A stretch of DNA of 64,000 nt, taken from positions 1 to 64,000 of the forward strand of contig NHNW01000094.1 in the NCBI GenBank assembly GCA_002786025.1. Reading direction: 5' to 3'. Within the stretch, counting starts at the first letter, position 1. Every line of letters starts with the position of its first letter. The stretch comes from Zasmidium citrigriseum. Lineage: Eukaryota > Ascomycota > Dothideomycetes > Mycosphaerellales > Mycosphaerellaceae. Shown in pieces: positions 24,285-36,000 of the stretch. The translations under genes were made by a program, and so were the position numbers. The notes beneath the pieces were generated by a model. It was not told where the DNA came from. It made no database searches and saw nothing but the letters and a program-made list of their open reading frames with translations.

Positions 24285-26902
24285 ATGGCCGGCGTCATTG
24301 TCGTACCGACCCTTGACAGCACCATTGCTGGTGGCATCACCGACACGAATCACCTCCAACAAGCCTTGCGCGATCTCACGATTCGTGACCTGGAGCGTGA
24401 GCAGCAATATGGACACCTTGATCGTTGGATAGAGTGAGTGCACCCAGATTTGGTCTGGCCGTGACACTTTGCTGACTGTCTTAAATGAAGGGTCAAGAAA
24501 TACACAGATCTGGAGGAGGTGACCGAGCACCACGTCAAATGGAACAAGATTCTCAGGCGTGACACCGGACGCTACCTCAGGCAAGCAGATGTCAACATCG
24601 TACGCTGATCAGTCATACCCATGCGCACAGTCTTCTGACCACCTCCAGGCTACCATCAAGGGTTTTGCCAGCGATGCCAAGGTACTCGGCACTATTCAAG
24701 AACGTCTCAAAGACTTCAACTCCCAGGGACCGGATGACCGTGGATCTGAAGCGAACGATCTCCAGACCAAGCTCCGCAACATCGTAACTCGACTCGGCAT
24801 CTCGCCAAACCAGCAGTCGGGTGTCGCTCTGCCACCAAAGGACCTGGAAGAGAAAGTTCAGGACATCATGAAGCAACCAACCAATCCCGCGGGATACACT
24901 TTTGAGGAGCTCTTTCGTGGGTTGATCAAACTGGCAAAGTCCCAGGACGAAGTTCAGAATCGGGAAAACCAGCTTCGCGGGTGCATTGACAAGATTGAGC
25001 AAGAGAGCAGGTCCAAAGACGATAAGATCTCAGAGCTGGAGCGAAAGCTGGAAGACGAGATAGCTGAACGTCGACGAAAGGTTAGAGCTGCGAATGAGTC
25101 TGCCGATGAATTTGAGAGAAAGCTCAAGGACGCTCTCGCTGTGAAGCAACGAGACGGACAGCAGATAAAGGCGCTGGAGAGTGACAAGACCCGCCTTGAC
25201 GGGGAGCTTACGACCCTCCGAACCGCCAAGCAGCGTCTTGACGAGCAGTTTGCTGATCTTCAAAATACCAGTGCTGCGACGCACGGAAATTTCCAAAAGA
25301 CCACCGAGGATCTTCTACGACCCGTGCGAGACGAGCGAGATGACCTGCGGAGGCAGCTCAAGGAGAAAGTCGATGAGCTGGGAGCTGTCAATGAAGAGCT
25401 GGTAAGTCCACGTTACAACCCTCACTCAAGCATCAATGACTAAATGCACTCCAGGCGAGTACGAAGACTGAGCTCGAAAACGCCCAAGCCAGCCTTCAAG
25501 CCGCCGAAACTGCAGAACAGCAGGAGGAATCCGCCACGAGGAGTCAGCTCAACGAGGCCAACAATCAGCTGTCAATCACACGCACGACAACCTCCCGCAT
25601 GCAGGACCTGATCACCCACTCCTGGAACGAATTCTACGAGAACAGCGCTCATCCAGAAGCCAACTTGAGCCGAGTGCGGGAGCTGGGACTAATGGAGCTC
25701 GATGACATCTTCCAGGTAGCAGATGGCGGCGATCGCAACCCTGGGAATTGCGCCTTCATCTTCCACTTACAGGACCTCCTCCCTAGCAACGTCCAACCAC
25801 TCGCCGTCGGTGCAAGCCCGGTGCTTGCTTCTTGGCTCCACTACATCTCATCTGAAGGCCATGAGTCGACGGACATCATCGCCACGTTCTGTGCCATTTG
25901 GGAGCATTTCCTCGCATCTCCGAACGTCGACGTCAAGTACTTGCCTTTCATCAACGCCTTCCTGGTCAAGGTGATTGACAAACTCACGGCGAGCGAGAAC
26001 GAGTTGGAAGCGGCGACTGCAATCTCCCTATGCACTCAATCATTCAGGAGAGGCAGGGTAACCTCCAAAGCGATTGGACTGGTGCTTGAGAAGTTCCCCG
26101 TGGCACAGCTTTCGCAACAGCCAACGCTCCTTGTCGTCGCTTTGTTGAGATTCTACCGGGTCGTCTACTCCTACGATCCCCAGCTTCTCCCTAAGCCGCT
26201 CAGGGAAGTCAGCTACATGGGAAAGGACCTTGTCACCTTGCTCGATAAGGTGGACATGAAGAGCACCGTTCCTGAGTTGGCACTCAAACTTTTCCATTAC
26301 CCCATCATGAATTCGCCATCTCGACAGTTGAAACTCAAAAGCGGCAAGCAAATGGCAGTACCCGAAGATGGCTGGCTATTCTCCCTTCCCTCACGCAATG
26401 AGCGCCTCCAGGCGATCTTCATCGTGCGACTTGACAAGTCATCGACGAACAATGGCCCAACAGGAGTGGGGAAGGTATATGTTCAGCTTGAGAAGAATGT
26501 GCCGGGAGAGAGAGCGTACCTCTGGGACTTATCAAATGTTGGTAAGTTCAAGGAGAGCTGCGAATGCCACTTTGTAGATGGACTGACCGGTCTTCAGGGA
26601 TCGTTGTGAAACCCAACGCCACTCGACCAAATCGAATTCACACCTTTGTCAGGATCTCCAGCAGCGGTGAGAAGTACAACGAGAATGCTCCAGCCAGCGA
26701 CAGTGCTCTTGCCGCCGATGGTCGTCTCGCAACTGAGCACGAGCTCTTTGGGCCACTGCAAGCCCAGACACAGAGGGTTCAGGATTGCTTTGGCTTGCTC
26801 TTTGCGGATCAGATGATGGAAGCAACACTCGAGAACGTTCAGAAAGACGCCCACGAGATGCCAGAAGATCTGGAGGCGGAGCTGAGGAGGATGGGCATCT
26901 GA
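24285..26902 (+). CDS. Gene C: large coiled-coil protein, 800 aa, five exons
   Basis: The family is not recognised. Exons are 24285-24433, 24491-24599, 24649-25401, 25455-26541 and 26598-26902; 2403 nt in frame. All introns are GT/AG, several with GTAAGT or GTGAGT donors. The start MAGVIVVPTLDSTIAGGITD precedes a long charged helical region. Residues about 165-375 are almost continuously Lys/Glu/Arg/Gln-rich and strongly predict a coiled coil. The C-terminal half (from about residue 420) is globular, with WNEFYENSAHPEANLS near its start and ends EDLEAELRRMGI. There is no signal peptide or membrane span. It resembles cytoskeletal or scaffold-type proteins only in composition. It is transcribed away from gene A, which is also coiled coil. 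Function unknown. Confidence 0.85.
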
Positions 26903-28087
26903 TTGGAAGGAGGACATGGTAAGCGGGTAGAGTGTTTGGGCAGGAGCTCACGAAGTAGATAGTCTTCACGATCTCGGTTTGTCGGAACGGGTATATCATG
27001 GCTTTCGGCTCTCGTCCAAGTCTTTTTCTTACGGAGAGGTGACGTTTGAAGCGTGAGAGATGGTCTCTTCAAAACTGACCTTGCTTCCCACGGCCACCCG
27101 ACTTCGTTGATGATGTCGATTGAAGACAGAACCCGATGAGTGGAGTCACTCCCTCAGACAGAACTCATGCTCAAGGCTTCCATCCATGGATTGGTGACCC
27201 TGAGGCCTCGCTGATCAAAGTCCATCGGAACTTGCACCGCACGAGCACCATGGAACCGGCTCATCTTGTCGGTTGCTCTACATGCTGCCCATCTCATCCC
27301 CTTCAGCATCCTGACTCCTCGCCACTGCACCGATCAGCGTCCTGCTTCGAACGTTCCCTCAGATACATTCGATGCCAGACAGGAAAGTGAGAAGTCTCCA
27401 GTCTCCGGACGCTGCGTCGCAGCTTCGCAGTGCATGATCCATTCGAGATGGCTGCGGAGAACGCAGCTGTGGCTTAAGTACTTGCCTTGTATGCTTGCAA
27501 TCGAGGAAGTACAGCATCTATCAGCACCGTCGAGGCGTATTGGTGTATCGGATCATGGCAATGCATCATCAGAGACGGATGTCGTCCTCATGCAAGACAC
27601 GTGAATTGCTCGAAGTCGTAACACTGCAAGAACGTCTCTGCCCACCGCCGACAGCTCAAAGGTGAGTCATTCCTCTCATGTCTGCGCATCTTCGACTGTA
27701 GCATACGGCTCAAGTCGATGTCTAGGTCAGTCGTTGGTCTCTCACGCCGACAACACCGGCTTTGAGATGCCTGCAAGATCTTCGACCGGCACCCATCTAA
27801 AGCAGGCGATTAGCTTCAGGTGGTCACACAGCCAGGAGCATCTCAGAGACGGAGATCTCCAGTCATCCGTCACTCCAAGAGCCAATAGTGAAGAAAGATT
27901 CAGCATTGCTGGTCGGGACTTTCTCCACCACAGGAAAGGATAGTAGGCCTAAGGCAGCAAGAAGGCTGGAGTCACGTGTGCTTGGCATAACGTTTGCAAC
28001 ACCGCTTTGCGAGCTTCTTAGAGAGATCTATCGAATCAACTACCTACCTATCGCTCCAACTACCACCATGCTGCAGCATCCTACCTT
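26903..28087. other. No gene seen
   Basis: This is the 3' flank of gene C followed by sequence with only short overlapping frames. No repeat, RNA or domain was recognised. Confidence 0.5.
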
Positions 28088-28345
28088 TCACTCCTTCCGA
28101 TCACAAGCGTTGACAGTCGCATCATCGCACGGCTTTCGAATGTCAAGGCTGAGTACCAATGTGCGTAGAATTGGAGTCAACACTGTCCGTAGCTCGGAGA
28201 TGCGCATACCGAAGCCATGCTGAAGTGAAGAAAAACTAAACTTTCGTAGACTTACACTCTTATCTTCTTCCTCTGGGCTCTTCAAGTGCTGCTCTGCAAC
28301 GCTCGCCGCAATAGCTTGAGAATTGTAGGAGACGCCGCAACCCAT
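28088..28345 (-). CDS. Small ORF beginning MGCGVS (possible lipidated N-terminus)
   Basis: An 85-codon frame starts MGCGVSYNSQAIAASVAEQH. Gly2, Cys3 and Ser6 fit the myristoylation plus palmitoylation signal (MGCxxS) found in G-alpha subunits and some kinases. A GTAAGT donor followed by TTCACTTCAG lies within 28220-28260 and would join to more coding sequence, but I could not follow a convincing second exon and there is no P-loop. It may be a small membrane-anchored protein, a first-exon fragment of a lost gene, or chance. Confidence 0.3.
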   Translation of the reverse strand: MGCGVSYNSQAIAASVAEQHLKSPEEEDKSVSLRKFSFSSLQHGFGMRISELRTVLTPILRTLVLSLDIRKPCDDATVNACDRKE

Positions 28346-28741
28346 TGCACCGACCCATGAATTACATGCTCAGGTGTCAGTTCCTTCCGAGGTCAGACAA
28401 AAGTCGGGCGCTCGATGTTCATTCCAGCGCAACGTTGGGATCCCAACACCCAAAAGGATCACTTCCATTGTTGAAATCCGGTGAGGACTTCGGAGATGCA
28501 AAGGTCTTGTCGAATGCTCCACAGCCTGACAGAACTTGCTGCCATCTTCACTCCTTCGATCGCTTTCACACCCGCCGAAGCCGATTTGCACAGCAGAGAT
28601 GTTCCAATCGATCGGCTCGGTCGCGCACAATGAGACAGCTTCGGGCAAGTAACCCTAACCTTTCATAGGTGGAGTATTCTCCCGCTTGCAGCACTTTCAT
28701 GTGATCATCACCAACATTTCACCAGCACCTTCCGCGCCACA
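28346..28741. other. No gene seen
   Basis: Short frames only, with no recognisable element. Confidence 0.5.
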
Positions 28742-29010
28742 TGCGACGGTATCGCGACGACTTTGACCATGTCGCAATTTGCACCTACGCCACGACCATC
28801 ATCTCTCCCACCACATGAGCGACTTTGCGACGACTTCTGCAAAGTCCCACCCATCGCCTGCATCACCACCACCATTTCATCCACCTCACGAGCGACGTCG
28901 CGATGATTTTGACGATGTCGCACACCTCACATGCGACATCACCACCACCTCACCCATCACACCCAGCGATCCCGCGACGATTTCGACCAAGTCCCACACA
29001 TCACCTGCGT
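28742..29010 (+). repeat. Minisatellite, about four units of 73-76 bp
   Basis: Units begin near 28742, 28815, 28889 and 28962 and share GCGACGA.TTTGACCA.GTC and CACATC.CCTGC cores separated by CACCACC-rich filler. Units differ by several substitutions, so the array is old. Some frames read through it as His/Thr/Pro-rich peptide, but there is no start or flanking coding sequence. Confidence 0.8.
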
Positions 29011-29166
29011 CGGCCTTAGTGAAAAAAAATTTCCAACTTGTGCGCATGCATACCATAGGGAAGGAGGACGGGTGGGATGGCACGTAGGTAGGGGCGAGCT
29101 CCTCCGACAAGAAGGAACTTCTTGGAGGAGGAGCGAAGCCCCACCGAAGTGGGGGGCGGACTACTA

Positions 29167-29201
29167 GTACTAGCACCTATAGTATATACTATAGCTAGTA
29201 C
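29167..29201. repeat. 35-bp near-perfect palindrome
   Basis: CTATAGTATATACTATAG (29177-29194) is a perfect 18-bp palindrome, flanked by GTACTAG (29167-29173) and its complement CTAGTAC (29195-29201). It is a TA-rich island in GC-richer sequence and can form a hairpin or cruciform. It may be a transposon end, a recombination site or a small RIP-type patch. Confidence 0.8.
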
Positions 29202-29352
29202 CGCATGAGGCCCTTCAACTCCGCCATTTCTGCACCGATCGACCTGAGATTTTCACAGAATGACCTACTCATCCAGGGCTATCTCCAGCCCAAGTTTGAG
29301 CTCCAGGAAAAATTCACCCGACGAGATCGTCGTCGTCTTGGCATTTCTCGGA

Positions 29353-29362
29353 GTCACGTGAC
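29353..29362. promoter_or_regulatory. Palindromic GTCACGTGAC (E-box type)
   Basis: A perfect 10-bp palindrome containing CACGTG, the core bound by fungal bHLH factors. No clear downstream gene starts nearby, so its role is unproven. Confidence 0.3.
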
Positions 29363-29757
29363 CGGCTTTTTCCCACCAAAATTCACGATTTTCTCAACCA
29401 TTGCAAGAAGCATCTTCTGATCGCAGTTTCCGACGCTCCTCACCCTCGCGATTCCGATGGTAGTCTCAAAATTGCAAAATTCCGTCTCTGTCAAAAGTTG
29501 CAATCCGGCTGTACGCAAGCACAATCCCACCAAGTCCAAGTCACAATTTCGAAGACATTTCGTCTCCAGAACTGCCCATCATCATCGCCAGACTTGTTCC
29601 TCACTTTCATTTCGCACCCAAGGCCAAAGTCTCCCACCAACCATCGCAAGAAAGAAGCTCAAACACACTCTCCCTGGCTCTGTCGCTCACTTATCTTGCC
29701 CACCTTGCTACGATCGCCGTCTTCATGTCGCACTGTCATCGCTTTGCCATCCCGGTG

Positions 29758-29903
29758 GCGGGTGGGGAGGAGGGGAGGGTGGTTGGGTCGGGTTGGCTTC
29801 ACTGGGGATGGTCGGNNNNNNNNNNNNNNNNNNNNNNNNNNNNNNNNNNGTGGGGAGGAGGGGAGGGTGGTTGGGTCGGGTAGGCTTCACTAAGGATGGT
29901 CGG
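29758..29903 (+). repeat. G-rich minisatellite with a 34-N assembly gap
   Basis: The same roughly 55-base unit (GTGGGGAGGAGGGGAGGGTG .. GGATGGTCGG) lies on both sides of 34 N (29816-29849). The unit has several GGG/GGGG runs and could form G-quadruplexes on the plus strand. The identical flanks suggest an array collapsed or left unresolved by assembly, so the true length is unknown. Confidence 0.9.
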
Positions 29904-31137
29904 CATCCCCAAATACTGAGGATTGCGTTGAAGAAGCCATGAAGCATGATCAGTCTCCTTCCTCTCGCCTGAAACCTACCCTCCTTTCAGCATCGCAACA
30001 GTATCTGAATCCCCAAGAAACGTCACCGCCTCATGGCTCTCCAACTCCTCAATGAATCGCAAGGAATCAAAGCTGAGCGACGGCTGACAACGAGGACGAT
30101 GAAACGCCGGCGAAGACGAGGCAGTACTAGAATCGTTGAAGAACCGAGTACGAGGGAGAAGCAAGGCGGATGATAATCCAAACATGCAATCAGAGACAGC
30201 AGCTCCCAGATGACTGCAACGATGGCAGCTAGGTTTTGTCTTGTGGAGTGAGGCGACGGTGACCTCCAATTTCCATCTTCCACCTCACCACTCCAGGCTC
30301 AAATCTCACTCACACTCCTAGCTCATCAATCTTCGATTCAAAGACTTCTATCGTACTCAGTCTCCCCTCAAGCCTTCCATCCCCGTGGCAAGCCGAAACG
30401 AGTCGACATCCTCACCTCCATGCCATCACTTTCGGCCACCAGCTTCACCTTCACCTCCGAGCCGGTCGCTGGTGTCAACCTCACAAATCCCGCCTTGAAC
30501 ATGCCTCAGGACATACATGGAGCCCGAATGCAAATGAAGGGCGGTAAAACGTACCTTTCGGTCTTGACGAGTATTGACCATCTAAAGAACACGGCGAACG
30601 GCATTTTGAAGTCGAAATGACTGCCTTGCAGACACAATTGTGAGATCTTAAGACAACTTCGACATTTGCGAGGATTGCAAGCAGCGGCGAAGGCCAGCAT
30701 CCGTGACGGCTTCGCTTCTACGGCTGCCGAAGAGTTTCACACTGTCTAAGGCGCCGATGGGGCACAGCAGATACGAAAACATCACCATCACTCTTCACCA
30801 CACTTAAGAGGCGCCCACAAAGATCAAACCCGACCTCGCGCTGCGAATGAGAAGAAAGTCGTTGCATTGCCAGTCGAGTATCAATCTACGAGCAGATCGT
30901 CCACGTTCGCATCTCTCAGTCCGCTATCTCAAATTTGGAGAAGATTGCAGCTACTCGAGTTCTTCACATCATCAATGAGGCTGTGAAAGAATCGAGGAAT
31001 AGCCTTCTCGGGAATATGAAACCGACATGGGCTTTCTTCAAGGGACTCCAGAATCAGGAAAATACGAAAGCATCCGGAATTTCAAACTCCTGATCGCAAT
31101 CCCTGGCCTCGTAAACGTCCTTTTCATCCTCATCCAC
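29904..31137. other. No supportable gene
   Basis: Frames of up to 97 codons occur on both strands without domains or splice structure. The right end holds the 3' flank of the secreted-protein gene. Confidence 0.5.
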
Positions 31138-31896
31138 CTAAAAATCAATCGTTACGGCAGCATTCTGGGGTCCATACACAGTTGCCAGGAAATTGTCGAA
31201 CAGCGCAGCCGTGGTCACATTGTTCGTGATCGTGAACTCAAGCGTCTGCAGCGGGAAGCTGGACCATCCTTGATTGAAGTATCCCAACACCTGCGGCTGG
31301 ACGAGTGCTCCTGTGGCGGCGTACTTGAATTGTTGGCTGTAGATCTTCTGCCCTTTTCCATTGAGGCCCGTGGCAGTGATGGTACAGCTGATAGGAATGG
31401 ATGCGACGCCGTTTTCGTCCGCCGCAACGCAGCTGTAGTAGAAAGCGTACGGTATGAAGGCAGTGATGGGCGAGTACTGATATGCTGCTGTGATGCGACC
31501 GGGGCCAATGAGGGCAGGATTCTCTCCCAGTAGAGCTCCCTCGAGGACTGCCTCCACATTCAAGCCCGCGCATGCTGGAGGTGTATGGCATGGTGTACCC
31601 AAACTGGGTTGGGTCTGATTGGTCAAGAGCATGTTGAAGTTGAGCAAGTCGTAGTCGCCGATGATTTGGTTGAGAACCGGAACCTCGCCCGTGATGATTT
31701 GTGGATACGTCTCAAACTGAGATGACAGTCAGTCGCTGCGTTGTTATCAATCCGTCTACAAGGTATTTACGTTGTAGTTGATGAGGAAGCTTTGGGGAGC
31801 GCTTCCGGGTGCTGCCTGTCGAGCAATGTCCGCAGGTGCAGCAAACACACTTGCCACAAGGGCGGCGACGACGGCTCCCAATCCACGAGAATGCAT
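31138..31896 (-). CDS. Secreted protein, 234 aa, two exons
   Basis: Exon 1 is 31896-31771 and exon 2 31716-31138, joined over a 54-nt GTAAAT..TCAG intron (705 nt, in frame). The first 20-odd residues (MHSRGLGAVVAALVASVFAA) form a clear signal peptide followed by PADIARQ, a possible propeptide ending. The mature part has four cysteines (two in GTPCHTPPAC, then YYSC and ISC) and several N-glycosylation sequons, with no membrane span or GPI signal. It is probably extracellular or wall-associated. I do not recognise the family. A structural wall protein or effector-like role is possible but unproven. It stands alone between two gene-poor stretches. Confidence 0.85.
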
Positions 31897-33016
31897 TGTT
31901 ACGGGTTGATCGATTGGCCCTGTGGACGACTGTAGAGATGGAGGCAACTCTTACTTAAGTTGAACAGCGGATGATCGTTCTCTTGAGCAGAAGCGTCCTC
32001 AATATATACATTTTGTCGACAGCTTTGGCTTTGAAGCAATCGTGCGATCTTGCCTCGCAGACGGGAGGTGTGGAGAGGTGGCTTCGAGCGAGAAAAGGCG
32101 ATGCCACCGCTTGCATAACATTGCGCCGCTCTTGAACAGTCCATTGTTAGCGGACATCGAGACACGTTTGTCTCGTCCCCTAATACGGTGGCTATCCGTC
32201 GTGTTCACGCTGTAGTAGGTATGGGCCAGATCTAGCTCAGAGGCTATTCATTTCCAATGACAGTGACCTGCCACGCTCATGGCCGGCGAGATTCGTCTTT
32301 GGACCTGATCAGCAGCGTACAGATGCTCCCGCCCATAGCCAGTGTCATGTTCAAATCCAGTCCAGCGGAGTTCAAATCCGCAGGCCAGAGCTTCGCCAGA
32401 CTCACAGTTATTGTAGCCATAGAGAACATTGCCAACCTTCTTAGGCCACCGAAAGAGAAACAGTTGCGTACAAAGGCGGCTGAGAGCAGCCAGTTGTGGC
32501 AGAATGCACATGCAAACTAGATCGAAGTGCATGTATGCGTACTGCTCGCCACTAGCTGTGCTTGGGGATTCGAATGCCCCGTTCTGGAAGGGGCTTCGTT
32601 GATCACATGCAAGCTGTCGGATCGAAGTCCGGAGGAGTGTTCTTAGCGGCTGCCACAAGTACCGATCGAGGGCAATGACAATTCGCTGATTGTGCAGTCT
32701 GCCCAAGCCTCGGATCGCATGCTTCGATGCCTTGGGGGTTCATTCGGGCATGCTCTTGAACATCCTCCCTTGACATCTTTAACTCCAGCACACCGCTGAA
32801 GTCGATTTCTGGTCCAGTCACTACTCTCGTCTCTCGATCCGGTTCGGCGTAGAGTATCTCTTGGTTTTGAGAAGCTAGCAGTCTCTTCGTCAGCTGGTCA
32901 TTTGAAGTACTTCGTCAGCGTACAACTCTTGGTATGTCGAATGGAATCTTCTTCGTAACGTCTGATCGCTGTCTTCATCAAAATAATCACGGGTATCATT
33001 TGGTACGATATCTCTC
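31897..33016. other. Intergenic, no gene seen
   Basis: This is upstream of the secreted-protein gene and downstream of the glycosyltransferase. A 152-codon minus frame (32248-32706) has no domain and no spliced continuation. I treat it as spurious. Confidence 0.5.
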
Positions 33017-36000
33017 TCAAGGACTCCTGCTGGACGAAGCACTGCTTCCCTGCATGCTTATCGTCAATGCCCTCTGCAATTCTTCCTCTTCTTTATCGCG
33101 GCCCGCGACTGCCCTGCTCTTTCCTTTCTTCCGGAGCTGCATCTCCAACAAGCTTTGCTTCTTGATGTATTCCATGACGATGTTTTCTTCTGTCTTTTCC
33201 TGCGCTGTCTTCTCGCCGGGATCTCGATGTTGCTGAGCCTCGAACTCGGTTTGGGTAGTACCTGCGAGATATCCTGGATCGTACGACGGAGGCAGCTGAC
33301 CACCGTACGATCCGCTTGCGAACGGCGAAGCATGTATTTCTGTTAACGGAGATGCTCCTGACCGTTGGTAGTACTCGTCCCGGAGAATCTCATTCTGACT
33401 CCTTTGATTCGACTCGGGTGGATAATTCTGCCCTCTCAGGCTTTCCTGAATGGCCAGCTCCATCTGTCGCTCGAATTGTGCCGTCTCATCTTTTCGACGC
33501 TGAATCTCAGCCTCGTTCGACGCACTCGTCCGTCGGCTTTGAGTGATGTCGCTGCCATCCTCTCCTCGATTGGGCTGACGTACAGGCACCGGCTTGTGAG
33601 TCGGCCGTTTGTACACCTGAACGTTATTGTGTCCATTTCCAAGTGGTGGTTTCTCAACAGGTCGTGCCATTGTGCTACTGCCCGGCAGCGCTTCCAACGA
33701 CTCGTCCGAAGGCGATTCGGAGATAGGCAGAGACAATACGGAGCCTCTGTCTGCATCATATGGCGGAGCCCGAGCCAAGCTCGTCGATCGTGAAGCAGTT
33801 GTTGTAAGATTATCGTCTTCTTGCGGCCTTCGATGGTCTGTAACCGCAGGCCGGTGATCATTCAAAGCCTCCGTCATCAAATCGCCCTGCTTCCGCTTCT
33901 TCAAGTACTTTTGGATCAGACTCCATCGGTCGATGACATCCTGCTTCTCTGCATCGGAGCTCTGCAACCATTCGTCATACCCCTGTGCCACTCGAGAAGC
34001 AATGATGTGACTCTGAACGTTGCTGCCGAACCGCTTCTGCACTTCCTTGTGGACCCCTTTCAAGGTATGGCCCAGGATACCAAAGCAAGCAGCGCCGGAC
34101 TTTGCCACAAAGCCTCCAGCTCCCTTTCCGATTCCTTTGACGAAGCCAACCGCACCTTCTTTCCTTGCGCCACTATAAGGCTGCATGACGACGCCCGTGA
34201 GGGCATCGTACCAGCCAAGGCCAAACTCCCGTCCCATTGCAACGAAGCCTGACTTGAGATCCGTGACACGCTCTTGAGGGCGTACGGTATCGTCGCCCCA
34301 GAGTTTGGGAAGACGATGGAAGCCCCTCGTTCCCTCTACGGAGAATGCCATCGGCGACTGGAAGAACGATTTCATGAACCGACCCATACCCTTGCTGGTG
34401 TGCGCTCCTCGTTGGCGTAACATGTCCTGGCTCTTGCTTGGTCCGGCACGACTGTGCATGCTGTCGTCGTCCTTTTTCGACACACTTGTAGAGCTCTGCC
34501 CGGTGTTTGACGCCGGCGTTGAGATATTTGACAACCCGGTAGATTTTCTCTGCAAGCTCAAGTTCGTTTGACTCTGCGCGGGCGAAGTCAAAGGCGTTGA
34601 TGATTCCTCGCTCTTCTTCGAGCTAGTCGCTTCTGATACCAGAGACTGTTGTCCACTGGAGTACGTTGAAGGTATGAAGAGTTTGGTGGTCTCCGTCGGA
34701 AGTTCGCCCAATCCAAATGCCATACCATTGATTGCTCTTAACGCCGCCCCCAGAAGTCCAGATATCGGGTCCCAAGGTCCCTCGTCAGTGTAGTATTCCT
34801 GCGGTCTGAAGATCTTCAGATCGTGGAAGTCCAACAGCTGTGCATTTGCCAGAGTACAGGCTGCGAAAGCGCTCAACTTGACTTTGGTACGACTGGTCTT
34901 GAGCTGCCATACAGCAGCGTGAGAAGGCGCGAGAGTGCAGCGGAGATGGTCGACATCCAGATGTTGATGAAACGCTTGGGCACCTTCGTGTGTACCTCGT
35001 TCTGCTGCGATGTTCATCGAGAGCGCTTTTGCCCGTTCCATGCTTTCAGGATTGAGACAATGCAGAATAGCGTCTGTTAACTTCTCTGCAGTGAGCTTCT
35101 TGTTTGGTATCGAGCGTCCAGCTCCTGCTCGTACGACCATAGAGCCCCAGAAAGGTTGATCCCCGAAGAATGACACGACGACTGTGGGTCTTCCTGCAGC
35201 AATTCCAGCTGCAGTCGTCCCGGCCTATGTATTATCAGCTGTGTATAACCATTGGATGTCATGAGGTCTGACTTACGCCGCCGTGATGAACGACGCATGA
35301 GACATGCTTGAACAGCCAATCGTGCGGGACATTGCCCAACATGAAGACGTTTTCGGAAATGTCTTCCGCCCCGATTCCTCCCCAGCCTTTGGACAACAGC
35401 ACACGCTGGCCAGTCATCTTCACTGCCTCAAAGATAAGCGCAGTCATTGCGTCTGGGTTATCGAGAACGATGCTGCCAAAGCCGATGTAGATGGGAGGAG
35501 GACCGCTGTCGAGAAATGCTTGTAGATCAGCTGCAGGAGTGTAGTTTGAGGATTGCAGGAAGTAGAAGCCAGCGATGGAGATATGAGAGTCCCAGTCTTT
35601 CGGCTTCGGTATAAGAGCTGGAGACCAACAGTATGTGTGAGGTACCTTGAGCCGCTGTAGCATGTTGGGTGCCCAAATGACGCTCACAGGATCCAGATTG
35701 AGGCACTTCTTCCGAAATCGGTTGATGATGTCTCCCAGTCCCTGCCAGGAGAGAAGCTCGATCATAGCGTAAGTCATGAAGTTGGTGACTTGAGGGTCCG
35801 TGTTGGAGGATTGGATGTTAGCCAAAGGATGAGGAAAAGCCTGAGTGGGTGAAAACGGCATAGTAAACATGATGTGAAGAGGGATACCCAGCTTCTCCGC
35901 GCAATGGACATGCGCAAAGCTGGGAGGATTGGCAATAATGCAGTCGGCAACGAATGGTTTAGCTGCGAGTGCGTTTCCTGATCTCTCGGAGCAACCATCG

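Noticed and set aside
32248..32706. 152-codon minus frame
   Set aside because: No signal peptide, domain or splice continuation, and it lies in gene-poor intergenic sequence.
34823..35080. Plus-strand frames opposite the glycosyltransferase
   Set aside because: They are antisense shadows of a clearly conserved gene.
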